From an uncultured Chlorobiaceae bacterium (GTDB taxonomy: Bacteria > Bacteroidota > Chlorobiia > Chlorobiales > Chlorobiaceae), in the NCBI GenBank assembly GCA_903928225.1, contig CAIYPU010000049.1, positions 1 to 56,082 on the forward strand: a stretch of DNA of 56,082 nt, written 5' to 3'. Below the pieces are notes generated by a model, which saw only the letters and a program-made list of their open reading frames with translations, was not told the origin of the DNA and did not search any database. Positions 17,830 to 27,700 of this stretch are shown here, in pieces; the first letter of the stretch is position 1; each line of letters begins with the position of its first letter. A program made the position numbers and the translations under genes.

Positions 17830-20445
17830 TCAGCCGACAGATGGGGACTTTCCGAGGAATTTTCTGAGTATATCCTCGAGGTCGGCTTTTCTGATCGGTT
17901 TCGAAATGTAATCATCCATCCCTGCTGCGATACATTTTTCCCTGTCTCCTTTCATCGCGTGTGCGGTCATGGCAACAATGGGAATGTCCGGCGTAATGCA
18001 AGCCGTCCGGTCGGTTCTGATTATTTTTGTTGTTTCATATCCGTCCAGTTCGGGCATCTGGCAATCCATGAAAACGAGGTCATATGCTTTTTTCCTGAGC
18101 GCGAGCAGGGCTTCCTTGCCGCTCGTTGCCACATCGGGCGAGTAGCCGAGTTTCTGCAGCATCGACATTGCTACTTTCTGGTTGACCAGATTGTCTTCTA
18201 CAAGAAGAATCTCGGACGAGCGGGAAGCAGCTGGAATCGACTGTAGTTCCATTGTGTTACAGAGTTTACCGGTTAATTTATGCAATTTTCCGGAAGATTG
18301 CATGACGTCTGCAATGGAACGGTAAAGTTCCGCTCTTCTTACAGGTTTCTGAAGGATTCTTGAGACCTGATCACCGACTCGTTTTTTTATTTCGGCGTAT
18401 TTTACTGCTGATGCGAGCAGTATTACAGGACATTGTTTCTTTTCCTGCACAAGGTTGAAGAAGCTGAATATGTCTTCGCCCGTTGTGCATTCAACATTCA
18501 TATCGAGGATTACGGCATCCCAGGGTTCGGCAGGTCCCGCCTGTTTTTTGTTACCGTACATGGTTGAGACGCAAGTTTCGAGATCAGGCGATGCGGAGCA
18601 GATGCATTGCCACGATTCGAGAAGATCGGTGAGCATCTCTCTTGCATTGGGGTTCCTGTTGACGATATGAATTCTCGGCACTTCAACATCTTTTCCTTTC
18701 AGGCTGTATTCTTCCGCCGGAATATCCTGTTTTTCAAGGATAATATCGAAACTGAAAACCGAGCCCTCTCCCGTTTTGCTTTCCACGCAGATGTGGCCGT
18801 CCATTTTTTTGACCAGGTAGTTGGATATGGAGAGGCCAAGGCCTGTGCCGCCGTATTTCCTTGAAGTGGTGCCGTCAGCCTGAACGAAAGGCTCGAAGAT
18901 CGATTTGAGGCTTTCCGGCTTGAGGCCGATACCGGTATCGCTGACCGTAAAATGGATCATGATATGGTTGGCTGTTTCCTTTTCCGGAATTGCGCTGACA
19001 ACGATGTCGCCATGATGGGTGAACTTGACGGCGTTTCCGATGAGATTGACGAGGATCTGTCGGATCCTGACCGGATCACCCCTGAGTGCCGACGGGAAGT
19101 TCCTGCCTATGAAAATGGTGAGTTCAATGCCTTTTGACTGAGCTTCAAGGCCGAGCATGCCGCAGACATCTTCAATCAGCGAGAGCATGTCGAAATCGAC
19201 AACATCGAGTTCCAGGCAGTTTGCTTCGATCTTTGAAAAATCGAGAATATCGTTGATGATCTCCAGAAGGTTGTGACCGCTGTTGATGATGGTATCGACA
19301 TACATCCGCTGTTCCGTGTCGAGTCCGGTGTCGATCAATAAATCGGACATGCCGATAACCCCGACCATCGGGGTTCTGATCTCGTGGCTCATATTGGCAA
19401 GGAACTGGCTTTTTGCGGCGTTTGCCCTTTCAGCCTCCCGTGCCATTTCCTGTGTGTGCCTCACGGATTCTTCGAGCTTCCGGTTGGTTTCTATCAGCTC
19501 GTTATGTGCGTTGTTCGCATCTTCGATAAGGTTCAGAAGGGCATCCCGCTGATGCTTGGCATAAAAAATTTCCTTGAATTCATCATCATTGTCATCGAGG
19601 TCCATATCCGCTATGGTAAATCCCTTTCTTGGACTGTTAGGATCCGGTCCGAAACGGTCATCGATCGACGCCAGCTCCGCCAGGATGTCTTCCGCTTTCG
19701 AAACGGAGCGATCATTCTTTCTCCTTGATTTTTTCCTGAGCTGATCGCTGAGCTGGGCATTCTGTCTTTTCAGTTCTATGTTGCGCATCTCTCTTCCGAC
19801 CATAATCCGGTTGAAGCGCTCCAGGTCGCTCAGCATTTTTTTCAGGTCCCTGTCCATCTTTTTACGTTCCGTGATGTCGGAAAGCAGCATGATGACCGAG
19901 GCTACCCTGCCGTTGAAGAACGATGGACTGAAACGGGATTCTACTTCAACTTTTTTGCCTTGAGCTGTCGAGATGTTTAATTCCATGACTGCTGGTTTGC
20001 CTGTCATGAAAACTTCTTCGATCGCATTATGGAACTGATCATGGTCAGCCAGAATAACGTGATCGCAAAGATGGTCACCTGTCGGGATCGAATCGGTCTG
20101 GCCGGGAAGGGGCCGATTGATGTAGATTGTCCTGTGTTCCCTGTTAACCGAGGCAATGGTATCAGGGCTGTTGACCAGGATATCGCTGAGCGTATTTTCG
20201 CTTTCCCTCAGGGTATTGAGAACTTTTTCCAGTTTCGATTGCGAGAGGCTGAGTTCATAGTTCTTATCCTCGAGTTCGCGTTTGACATCGGACAGTTCGA
20301 TCGACTTTTTTATCAGTTTGATATTCTGTTCGAGCAGGGTGTTCTGTTTTTCCAGAAATTCCTGTTCAATGCGCTGTTTTTCTGCCGCATCTTTCTCAAG
20401 TTCCCGGATACGCTCCTGAAGTATATGGATACCCGTTTCTGTCAT
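17830..20445 (-). CDS. soluble hybrid histidine kinase: coiled coil, PAS, kinase core, two receiver domains
   Basis: An 871-residue signalling protein with no membrane helices. Order: N-terminal coiled coil (1-80), PAS (about 82-195), a second coiled-coil/acidic linker, HisKA with phospho-acceptor His354 in [11 protein letters not shown], HATPase with NAVKF, SDTGIGL and GGTGLGLSI, then two receiver-like domains. The last receiver has the full set (VEDN near 749-752, phospho-acceptor Asp794 in [11 protein letters not shown], Lys in YISKPI). The first keeps Asp648 but lacks the acidic pair at its start (HIVNRN), so it is probably degenerate. It follows the FIST gene by 39 bases and likely forms an operon with it. 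The two Nif11 genes lie downstream on the same strand. Confidence 0.92.
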   Translation of the reverse strand: MTETGIHILQERIRELEKDAAEKQRIEQEFLEKQNTLLEQNIKLIKKSIELSDVKRELEDKNYELSLSQSKLEKVLNTLRESENTLSDILVNSPDTIASVNREHRTIYINRPLPGQTDSIPTGDHLCDHVILADHDQFHNAIEEVFMTGKPAVMELNISTAQGKKVEVESRFSPSFFNGRVASVIMLLSDITERKKMDRDLKKMLSDLERFNRIMVGREMRNIELKRQNAQLSDQLRKKSRRKNDRSVSKAEDILAELASIDDRFGPDPNSPRKGFTIADMDLDDNDDEFKEIFYAKHQRDALLNLIEDANNAHNELIETNRKLEESVRHTQEMAREAERANAAKSQFLANMSHEIRTPMVGVIGMSDLLIDTGLDTEQRMYVDTIINSGHNLLEIINDILDFSKIEANCLELDVVDFDMLSLIEDVCGMLGLEAQSKGIELTIFIGRNFPSALRGDPVRIRQILVNLIGNAVKFTHHGDIVVSAIPEKETANHIMIHFTVSDTGIGLKPESLKSIFEPFVQADGTTSRKYGGTGLGLSISNYLVKKMDGHICVESKTGEGSVFSFDIILEKQDIPAEEYSLKGKDVEVPRIHIVNRNPNAREMLTDLLESWQCICSASPDLETCVSTMYGNKKQAGPAEPWDAVILDMNVECTTGEDIFSFFNLVQEKKQCPVILLASAVKYAEIKKRVGDQVSRILQKPVRRAELYRSIADVMQSSGKLHKLTGKLCNTMELQSIPAASRSSEILLVEDNLVNQKVAMSMLQKLGYSPDVATSGKEALLALRKKAYDLVFMDCQMPELDGYETTKIIRTDRTACITPDIPIVAMTAHAMKGDREKCIAAGMDDYISKPIRKADLEDILRKFLGKSPSVG

Positions 20446-20484
20446 AACTGAGAACAGGGTAAATTGTTAATGCTGCCGTCAGGT

Positions 20485-21696
20485 TCACTGCTTGCCAAGC
20501 ACCCAGAGGACAACGGTTTCATTATGGAATTTGGCGGATAACCACTCTTTTCTTGATTTGTCGACAGGACCTATTTCCCCATAGGTATAGAATCCTATGA
20601 CAGGTACCTGTGTTCCGAAGCATTCGCGGACAGCCCCTATTTCTTCCTGGATCCTTCTTCCGAGTACAAGTTTTCTGCCGACACAGCTGAACATGACGAT
20701 TGCTTCCGGTTCGGCGTCTCCAAGGCTCTTTTTGGCCTGTTCCGCAGCTTCCCGGGCCCCGTTGATGATATCTCCCCTCGAGGCTGTCGTGAGGGTGACT
20801 TCACTGCCTTCAGGGATCGAGGCTGCAAGGGTGATGGTTCCCTGTTCATGATCGACGGAAAGTCCGCAACGCAACTGGAAGAGGTTATCCCCTTTGCCCG
20901 AAGGGGAGCGGTCGATGATACCGAACGGGTATTCGAGACAGATGCCGGGAAGACGAGCGACCCTTTCTTCCCCGAGGAATTCCTTGTACAGTTCGAGAGC
21001 GCTTGTATGCTCGAATTCCTTCAGCACATTGCCTTCCGAAGAGGTGCAGACAAGGCTGTTGCCTATCGATGTGAAGCCGCTGCGCACCCCGATGCCCCTT
21101 CGGTATTTTTTTTGCGGATCAATAACCATCAGCCCGACAATCGTGTCCCTGTAGACTTTGCCGTTATGATACTGGAACGTGTTTTCAAACCTTTCGTCAT
21201 CCCCGAGATAGCCGCCGGTAATTTCAAAATTCCTGCCGAGCAGCAATTGCAGACCTTCAAGCACTTTGAGTCCATCACCCCCCATGCCGTTTGGAAATAC
21301 CATCAGAGAGGCATCGGGGTCGAACGGTGTTTTTCCGAGTATATCGTTAACCATCTGAACGCTGCAGGCGGATTCATCTTCGCTCATGTTATGTCCGATA
21401 CCCGTAACGAACTCGAGATCTTCATGACCGAATGCCATGATGACAACCGTTCCTGTCGAGAAACCTTCGGGAGAAATTTCGCCCGCCGTTGTTCCTCCAA
21501 CCAGCGGAATCTCTCCTGATACCGATGTTATGCCCGCAAGCAGTTCCCTGTGGTCATAAGACATGGCTGCGAAAACAATGAGAGCCTTTGTCCTTCCCGC
21601 GGTTTTACTGATTGCTGTCAGGGCCGCTTCTTTTCCTGCGGAATACGAATCGACCAGGGAGCTGAAACCGATTCCTGCATGTTGGGTGGCAGCCAT
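20485..21696 (-). CDS. FIST sensory-domain protein (FIST N and FIST C)
   Basis: A 403-residue protein that matches the FIST domain family. The N-terminal half carries LVGGTTAGEISPEGFS and the C-terminal half ends with GFYTYGEIGPVD, a recurrent FIST_C signature. FIST domains are predicted extracytoplasmic or cytoplasmic small-ligand sensors, usually encoded next to kinases or cyclic-nucleotide enzymes. No signal peptide or membrane helix is visible, so a cytoplasmic sensor is likely. The hybrid kinase gene starts 39 bases downstream, which suggests the FIST protein feeds information to that kinase. The ligand is unknown. Confidence 0.9.
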   Translation of the reverse strand: MAATQHAGIGFSSLVDSYSAGKEAALTAISKTAGRTKALIVFAAMSYDHRELLAGITSVSGEIPLVGGTTAGEISPEGFSTGTVVIMAFGHEDLEFVTGIGHNMSEDESACSVQMVNDILGKTPFDPDASLMVFPNGMGGDGLKVLEGLQLLLGRNFEITGGYLGDDERFENTFQYHNGKVYRDTIVGLMVIDPQKKYRRGIGVRSGFTSIGNSLVCTSSEGNVLKEFEHTSALELYKEFLGEERVARLPGICLEYPFGIIDRSPSGKGDNLFQLRCGLSVDHEQGTITLAASIPEGSEVTLTTASRGDIINGAREAAEQAKKSLGDAEPEAIVMFSCVGRKLVLGRRIQEEIGAVRECFGTQVPVIGFYTYGEIGPVDKSRKEWLSAKFHNETVVLWVLGKQ

Positions 21697-22278
21697 TACG
21701 TTTCGATGTTGAAGGGGTTCAGGAATTTCCCGGGAATGTTCCTATGAACAGTTGTTCCTGCTAAGAGGATATTCGCTTGTAAATCATGAACAGGACACCG
21801 GAATCACAGGGGTACGATGAATTTTTCAGCACCTCTGTCCGGGGGGTATGCCCTTTATTGGAACTGCATTTTGCCTAAAGATTTCGGGGGTACTATGAAT
21901 TCAATGTGCTGATAATCAGCCATTGTACACTATTTCAACCTTTACAGCCATAGTCTGGGCTTTCATTACATCAATGGTTTGATACTCCTTCCATGGTTTT
22001 GAACAACATTTCAGGTATCAGCAATATCTGCATGCATAATACCTGCACATAGCGACAAATACCTTGAAATATATCCAAGGCCATACACGGAGAATTTTCA
22101 AAACACCAATAAAATGCTTCGCCCATGGCTACAAGTTACAATCAAAATTTAATTATAAAAAACGGGAAGAGATCTTTGCATGCAATAGTACGGCAGCCTG
22201 TCGGCCGTTTTAGCGAATTACCATGTCAAATGAAGTGTTTGTCGTGACTGGACGGGAACGGAGTCATGGATAATAATT
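21697..22278. other. gene-free intergenic stretch with repeated GGGGTAC motifs
   Basis: I see no convincing gene here. Two near-identical 15-mers, GGGGTACGATGAATT (21809-21823) and GGGGTACTATGAATT (21887-21901), lie 78 bases apart upstream of the FIST gene, with GGGGGTATG between them at 21841-21849. They could be regulator sites for the FIST-kinase operon. Confidence 0.5.
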
Positions 22279-22316
22279 CGGAAACCTCTGTTCCCGATGG
22301 TGAACAGAGGTTTCCG
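22279..22316 (-). terminator. rho-independent terminator of the LuxR-type gene
   Basis: A perfect 15-bp stem (22279-22293 with 22302-22316) around an 8-base loop begins 26 bases past the stop of the LuxR-type gene. It is followed on the minus strand by an AT-rich exit. Confidence 0.75.
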
Positions 22317-22342
22317 GTATTCGTATCTGACAGTGCGTTGAA

Positions 22343-22852
22343 TTATTTGACGGTGGTAACGGCAAGTTCTGAAAGATATGTCTTGATCGATTGATGTTTT
22401 CCGAGTCCGAGTTTCTTGTGCATCCTGTAACGGATGCTTTCCATACCTCTTGTCGAAATGCCGATCGAACGACCGATTTCCCTGGTATCGTAATTCAGTT
22501 TGACCAGAAGGCTGATTCTGAGTTCCCGCTGATTGAGGTTCGCATGTTTTTTCTGGAGTTTTGAAAGAAAAGCCGAATCGGATTCGGTCAACTCCATATT
22601 GAGGCGTTTTTCAATGGTTTCTGTTTCAATCAGGTTAAGGCAGGAGTCGGTCATCTGCCTTTTTACGCCAGGATCGATTTCAAGTGCGTAAATCTGGTCG
22701 AGAAGATTACGCAAGGTCGATGTTTTTTCGGCTATTGCAGTGGAAACCCTCGTCAATTCCATATCCTGGCTGGCAACGCGTCCTTTCAGTGCGGCAACCT
22801 CTTTTTCAAGTTCTACGGTGGATTTTTTTCCTGTTTCCTTTTGAGTGTTCAT
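22343..22852 (-). CDS. LuxR/GerE-type regulator with N-terminal coiled coil
   Basis: A 169-residue protein. Residues ~10-60 form a coiled coil with heptads of Leu/Val/Ile. The C-terminal ~65 residues resemble a LuxR-type helix-turn-helix: LNQRELRISLLVKLNYDTREI, then GRSIGISTRGMESIRYRMHKKLGL. There is no receiver or ligand-binding domain, so it may be controlled by its coiled-coil partner or by concentration. This short coiled-coil plus LuxR form resembles the output ends of larger regulators in Bacteroidetes and Chlorobi. It lies 646 bases upstream of the FIST gene on the same strand and has its own terminator. It could regulate the signalling genes nearby. Confidence 0.8.
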   Translation of the reverse strand: MNTQKETGKKSTVELEKEVAALKGRVASQDMELTRVSTAIAEKTSTLRNLLDQIYALEIDPGVKRQMTDSCLNLIETETIEKRLNMELTESDSAFLSKLQKKHANLNQRELRISLLVKLNYDTREIGRSIGISTRGMESIRYRMHKKLGLGKHQSIKTYLSELAVTTVK

Positions 22853-23268
22853 TTTCGTTCCCGTTGGTTAATCAGTGATTCGATGGGGGGTAAATACTAA
22901 TCCTGGATCGTATGAAATAACCATACTTTCATCTTCACTTGACCAGAAAAAACATTGTTTCAGGGCAAACATACTTTTCGTGATGATCGATTGTCGTTTC
23001 CATATGGTATTCGTTCCATATTCGAAACAAGTTTCGTGATATTACGTTGTTTATGGTTATAAAATAAGATATCAGTATTGGTCATTCTTTTTTTATTCCA
23101 AAGATCACCTTAGTGCTTGACGTGTTATTGGATGTAATATCGTAATAAAATTGGAATTATCAATAAAATATTTGTTTTTTTGTGAAGATAATACGGCCGT
23201 TCTTCGTAAAGTACATCAGTGACGTGTTGTGTTTTTTTATCTGAAGAAAGGTCTTCTTTTCAGCCTGT
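22853..23268. other. AT-rich gene-free divergent region with a small palindrome
   Basis: No gene is seen between the divergent LuxR-type and phosphatase genes. CGAAAC-AA-GTTTCG at 23023-23036 is a perfect palindrome that could be an operator. The rest is AT-rich and should contain both promoters, which I cannot place confidently. Confidence 0.4.
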
Positions 23269-23847
23269 ATGATTTTTTTACCGAACCGTTTTAATTCCTT
23301 TATGAGTATGTATTCTGACGGTCACGAAACCGCCGGTTTATTTGAGCCTGTTCGTATCATTTTCATCTGTTATGAAAACATATGCCGTTCACCGATGGCA
23401 GAGGGGATTTTTACCAATCTTCTCGTCAGTCGCGGGCTTCACCATTATTTTTCGGTAAGTTCGGCAGGTACGGTATCATACCAGAGCGGATCATCTCCCG
23501 ATCAACGGGCCGTGGCCGCACTGCATGCTCTCGGCATCGATATATCGTCCATGAGCGCGTGCGGAATCAATACTCTCGATCTTGACGATTTCGACTGGAT
23601 TTTTGTTATGGATTACGAAAATTACGAGGATGTGGCAAGCCTTTTGCCTGCCTCTGATTCACCGAAAATCCACCGTATCATGGAATTTGTTGAAGAACGG
23701 CGCCATGAGGAGGTTCGGGATCCTTACTACGGTTCTCGGGAAGATTTCATTCAGGTCAGGAATGATCTTCTTCTTGCTTCGGAGATGATCCTGAACAAAA
23801 TGATCACACTGTATCCTTTTCTTGAGCAACGGGACTTGAACAGATGA
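23269..23847 (+). CDS. low-molecular-weight protein tyrosine phosphatase-like protein
   Basis: A 192-residue LMW-PTP family protein. The P-loop CYENICRS (nucleophile Cys34, Arg40) keeps the C-x5-R pattern, with the second Cys that forms a redox disulfide in this family. The usual LG after the first Cys is replaced by YE. The general-acid loop is present as VRDPYYGS. These enzymes dephosphorylate protein tyrosine or arginine, or act in arsenate reduction; the target here is unknown. An alternative start is Met12 or Met14, which would remove an odd N-terminus. The lipid kinase gene starts one base after its stop, so the two are coupled. Confidence 0.88.
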   Translation: MIFLPNRFNSFMSMYSDGHETAGLFEPVRIIFICYENICRSPMAEGIFTNLLVSRGLHHYFSVSSAGTVSYQSGSSPDQRAVAALHALGIDISSMSACGINTLDLDDFDWIFVMDYENYEDVASLLPASDSPKIHRIMEFVEERRHEEVRDPYYGSREDFIQVRNDLLLASEMILNKMITLYPFLEQRDLNR

Positions 23848-23848
23848 A

Positions 23849-24769
23849 ATGATGGGCAAGAACACGCGATACATATTTATTTTCAATCCTGCCGCAAACA
23901 AGGGGAGGGCCCGACTGAAAGCGGACTGGCTTGAATCGCAGGTTGCTGAAAAGGGGAACGCCGTGATACGTTCGACCGCTTATCCGGGTCATGCAGGTGA
24001 AATTGCGCGTTCAGGTCTGCAGGAATCGTCCTGTCTTATTGCATGTGGCGGTGATGGTACATTGCATGAAGTTGTCAATGCCGTGGCGGGGGAGGACGTT
24101 TCTGTCGGAGTGCTTCCCATAGGTTCGGCAAATGATTTCATAAAAAACCTGAACCCGCCGAAAGTGTACGAAGGAGGGATAGGCCATTTATTCGGTTCCT
24201 CAAGAACATTTGTCGATCTCGGAAAAGTCACGTTCGGCGGTTCCGTTCAGCGTTATTTCATCAATTCTCTTGGAATAGGTTTTACCGGCAGGATCGCAAG
24301 GAAGGTCAAGGAAACATTGTGGCTGAAAGGTGAAATGAGTTATGTGCATGCTCTCCTGAGCGTTCTTTCAGGTTATTGTCCGGTACCGATGCATATCAGG
24401 ATTACGGGCAGCGATAAGGATATCGAGCTGAACGAGCCGATTTTTGCGTTTTCTGTTTCCAATGGAAAGGTCGAGGGCGGCAAATTCCGGATCGCTCCCC
24501 ATGCAGAACTTACGGACGGCCTGCTGGATGTCTGTATTCTCAAGTCCATTTCCAGGCTCGAGTTTTTCCTTTTTGTCCTGAAGTATCTGAAAGGGACCCA
24601 GATATACGATCCCAAGGTTCTCTACTGCAAGGCGAAATCGGTGGAAATTACCCTGCCGGGGCCTGAGGTGATGCATATGGATGGAGAGGTTTATGAAAAC
24701 ATATGCGGAAGGGTCGTCATATCAGCGGACCCTGAAAAACTGCCTGTTATTTGCGGAAGTCAGGCTTGA
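23849..24769 (+). CDS. diacylglycerol/lipid kinase family protein (YegS/BmrU type)
   Basis: A 306-residue protein of the DAGK catalytic family. It has IFNPAANKGRA at the N-terminus and the nucleotide-binding CGGDGTLHEVVNAV around residues 66-79, then VLPIGSANDF, the family's G-T-x-N-D-F equivalent with Ser in place of Thr. Members phosphorylate diacylglycerol, sphingoid bases or related lipids. It is coupled to the phosphatase gene upstream and ends 12 bases before the convergent giant kinase gene. The lipid substrate is not predictable. Confidence 0.9.
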   Translation: MMGKNTRYIFIFNPAANKGRARLKADWLESQVAEKGNAVIRSTAYPGHAGEIARSGLQESSCLIACGGDGTLHEVVNAVAGEDVSVGVLPIGSANDFIKNLNPPKVYEGGIGHLFGSSRTFVDLGKVTFGGSVQRYFINSLGIGFTGRIARKVKETLWLKGEMSYVHALLSVLSGYCPVPMHIRITGSDKDIELNEPIFAFSVSNGKVEGGKFRIAPHAELTDGLLDVCILKSISRLEFFLFVLKYLKGTQIYDPKVLYCKAKSVEITLPGPEVMHMDGEVYENICGRVVISADPEKLPVICGSQA

Positions 24770-24781
24770 TCGCTTTTATGT

Positions 24782-27700
24782 TCAGCGATCAAGCAGCTCA
24801 CCGATCAGCTCGATAAGCTCATGTTTTTTTACCGGCTTTGTCAGGAAGCCGTCGCACCCGGCCATTTTTGCTTTTTTCCTGTCTTCGGGCATTGAAAATG
24901 CGGTCTGTGCTATGACCGGCAGCTCCGGTCGTATATTCTTGATTTTCCTGGTTGCATCGTATCCGTTCATCTGCGGCATTTTTATATCCATGAGCACGAT
25001 GTCTATTTCAGGATGGAGTCTGACTATTTCAACGGCTTCGGTTCCTGTCCCTGCACAATGGATCATGATATTTTCTCCTTTGAGGGTCTTTTCCAGAAGA
25101 AGTCTGCTGACTTCATCATCCTCCGCTATCAGGATAGTGATTCCGGGAGCGGGAGTTGCGTTCGCACCGGTGTTTTCTGTCTGTTCGGCTTTTCGGGTCA
25201 AGGATGCTGCCGGCGGGTTATATGGGAGCGTAAAAATAAACCTGCTGCCCGAGCTGCTGACCGAATCGACCGAGATGGTCCCACCGAGCATCTCAACATA
25301 AGCCCTGGAAATACAGAGACCGAGACCGGAACCTTCATGATTGCGGGTGAGCGAATTGTCAAGCTGACGGAAACGGTCGAATATCCTGTCCACCATCTCC
25401 GGCGGGATACCGATTCCGGTATCTTCCACATAGAACTCCAGATATGAATCCTTTTTCCGGTAACCGAACTCGATGTGTCCTTTTTCAGTGAATTTCAGCG
25501 CGTTCTGTACCAGGTTCGTCAGCACCTGGTTCAGCCTTGTACTGTCGGTTTCTATGATACTTTCATGTTCTTTCAGCCCGTTGCAGCATTTCAGCTGCAG
25601 GCCACGGTTTTCCGCCTGCGGTTTGAAAAAGGCATACAGCTCCCGGAGCAGTCTGTTGACTGGAGTTTGTCCGATCTGAAGCATGGTCTCTCCGGCTTCG
25701 ATACGGGAAATGTCGATGAGATCGTTGATGAGGCTGAGCATCCTTTCACCGCTCTGCTGGATCAGATCGATGTATTCCTGCTGTTCCTCTCCGGAAAGAT
25801 GCGGCTCCTTCAGCAGTTCCGAGAAACCGAGAATGCCGTTCATCGGTGTGCGGATTTCATGGCTGATATTGGCAAGGAATGCACTCTTGAGCCTGTCGCT
25901 CTCCTCGGCTTTTTCTTTTGCTTCGACGAGCTCGTTCCAGAGCTTTTTCTTTTCGGTGATGTCTTCCTTGACGGCTACGTAGTTTGTGATGGCTCCCGCT
26001 TCGTTCCGGATGGCGGAGACAACGGCCTCCTCCCAGTAAAGCTCGCCGTTTTTCTTTTTGTTGTGGAATTCGCCATACCAGACATTTCCTGAATGAATGG
26101 TGTTCCAGAGATTCTCGTAGACCTCTTTGGGCATCATGCCTGACTTGAGGATCCGGGGATTCTGGCCTTTTGCTTCCTCCAGGGTATAACCGGTGTGTTC
26201 GGTAAATGTCGGATTGGCATACTCGATGTTCCCATCGGGGTCTGTAATGACGACAACCGCAGGGCTTTGCTGCACTGCCACGCTGAGCTTTTTCAGCTCT
26301 TCTTCTGCGAGTTTGCGTTCGGTGATGTTTGATGATGTGCCGATGATCCTGTAAATGTATCCGGAATCGTTGCGCAAGGGACTGAGGGTCGTTTCCCAGA
26401 ATGTTTCCCTGCCATCGACGCGACGGTGTTCCTGAAACTGTATCGGACGTCCTTTCTGCATGCAGGTTTCGAAGTGCCTGTTCATTTTCCCGGCTATGTC
26501 GGGGCCGAAAAGATCTTCCGGGGTTTTTCCCGTTATCTCATCGTTGATCAGGCCGGTGTTGATTTCAAGGTTCCTGTTTATGCCCCTGAACCGGAAAACG
26601 CCTCCGGGCATCACGTCTGCGACAAAGATGGAATAACTGACTGCATCATAAATGGTCTGCAGGAACTGACGGTTTTCGAGAAGTTTCTGTTCGGATTCCC
26701 TGCGCCGGGATTCACTTTGTTTTCTTTCTGTGATATCGCGTATCAAACCGATCAGTCCGGGATGTTCCGTGTCCTGATAATATCTGATGTGACACTCTCC
26801 GATGAAAAACACGCCGTTTTTTTTTCGGAATTTCAGTTCAACGATCTGATCTGACAACTGTTCCTTCAGAATTTTCCGGAAGATGCTTCTGCCTTTTATA
26901 AAATCCTCTTCGGCAAGAAATTCCGAATAACAACGCCCGAGCACCTCATCGCGTACATTGAAGCCGAACATTTTCTCGGCAGCCTCGGAAACGTAAGTCA
27001 ACTGTTCATCAGCATTGATCAGGAATACGACTTCCGTCATCTGTTCGGTAATGGACCGGAATTTACTTTCGCTTTCCCTCAGTGCCTTTTCTGTTTTCTT
27101 GCGTTCCGTGATGACATCGAAAACAGCTACAAAACAGCCTTCTCTGGTCCTGTAGGCCATGATGTCGAGCCAGGTGTCCAGCATTGAAAAGTACATTTCG
27201 AACCGGTCGGGAATGCCGGTCGTGACAACCTTTCCAAACCTTTCGAAAAATTCAGGGTTCGATTCGCGAAGGCCGGGGATCACTTCGGTGGCCCTTTTTC
27301 CGACGAGGTCCCGAAGGCCGGTCAGGATGGTGAATTGCCCATTGACCTCTTCATGGATAAAATCCACGGGGTGCCCGTTTTCGAAGATCATCCTGCAGTA
27401 TGCGACACCGTTCAGGGTATTGTTGAACAGTGAGCGATGCCTTTCAGTGCTTTCGATCAGCATCTTTTCGGACTGTTTTCTGCTGGTGATGTCCATGACA
27501 ACACCGATCATCTTGACTGGTTTTCCCGCGGCGTTGCAGATCGGTCTTCCCCTCGACATCATCCATCGTTCACCTCTGCTTGTATCGTTGACGAGCCATT
27601 CCGCCTGGAGTTCGGTTCCGTCACGCATGGCTTTCTGCGCTTTGAGCGAAACTTCTTCACGGTGGTCGGGATGGATTGACGCAATCCAGCTTTCGTATGA

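Noticed and set aside
17706-17867. Small plus-strand frame (about 53 codons) upstream of the second Nif11 gene
   Set aside because: It runs antisense into the 3' end of the hybrid kinase, has no ribosome site and no recognisable motif.
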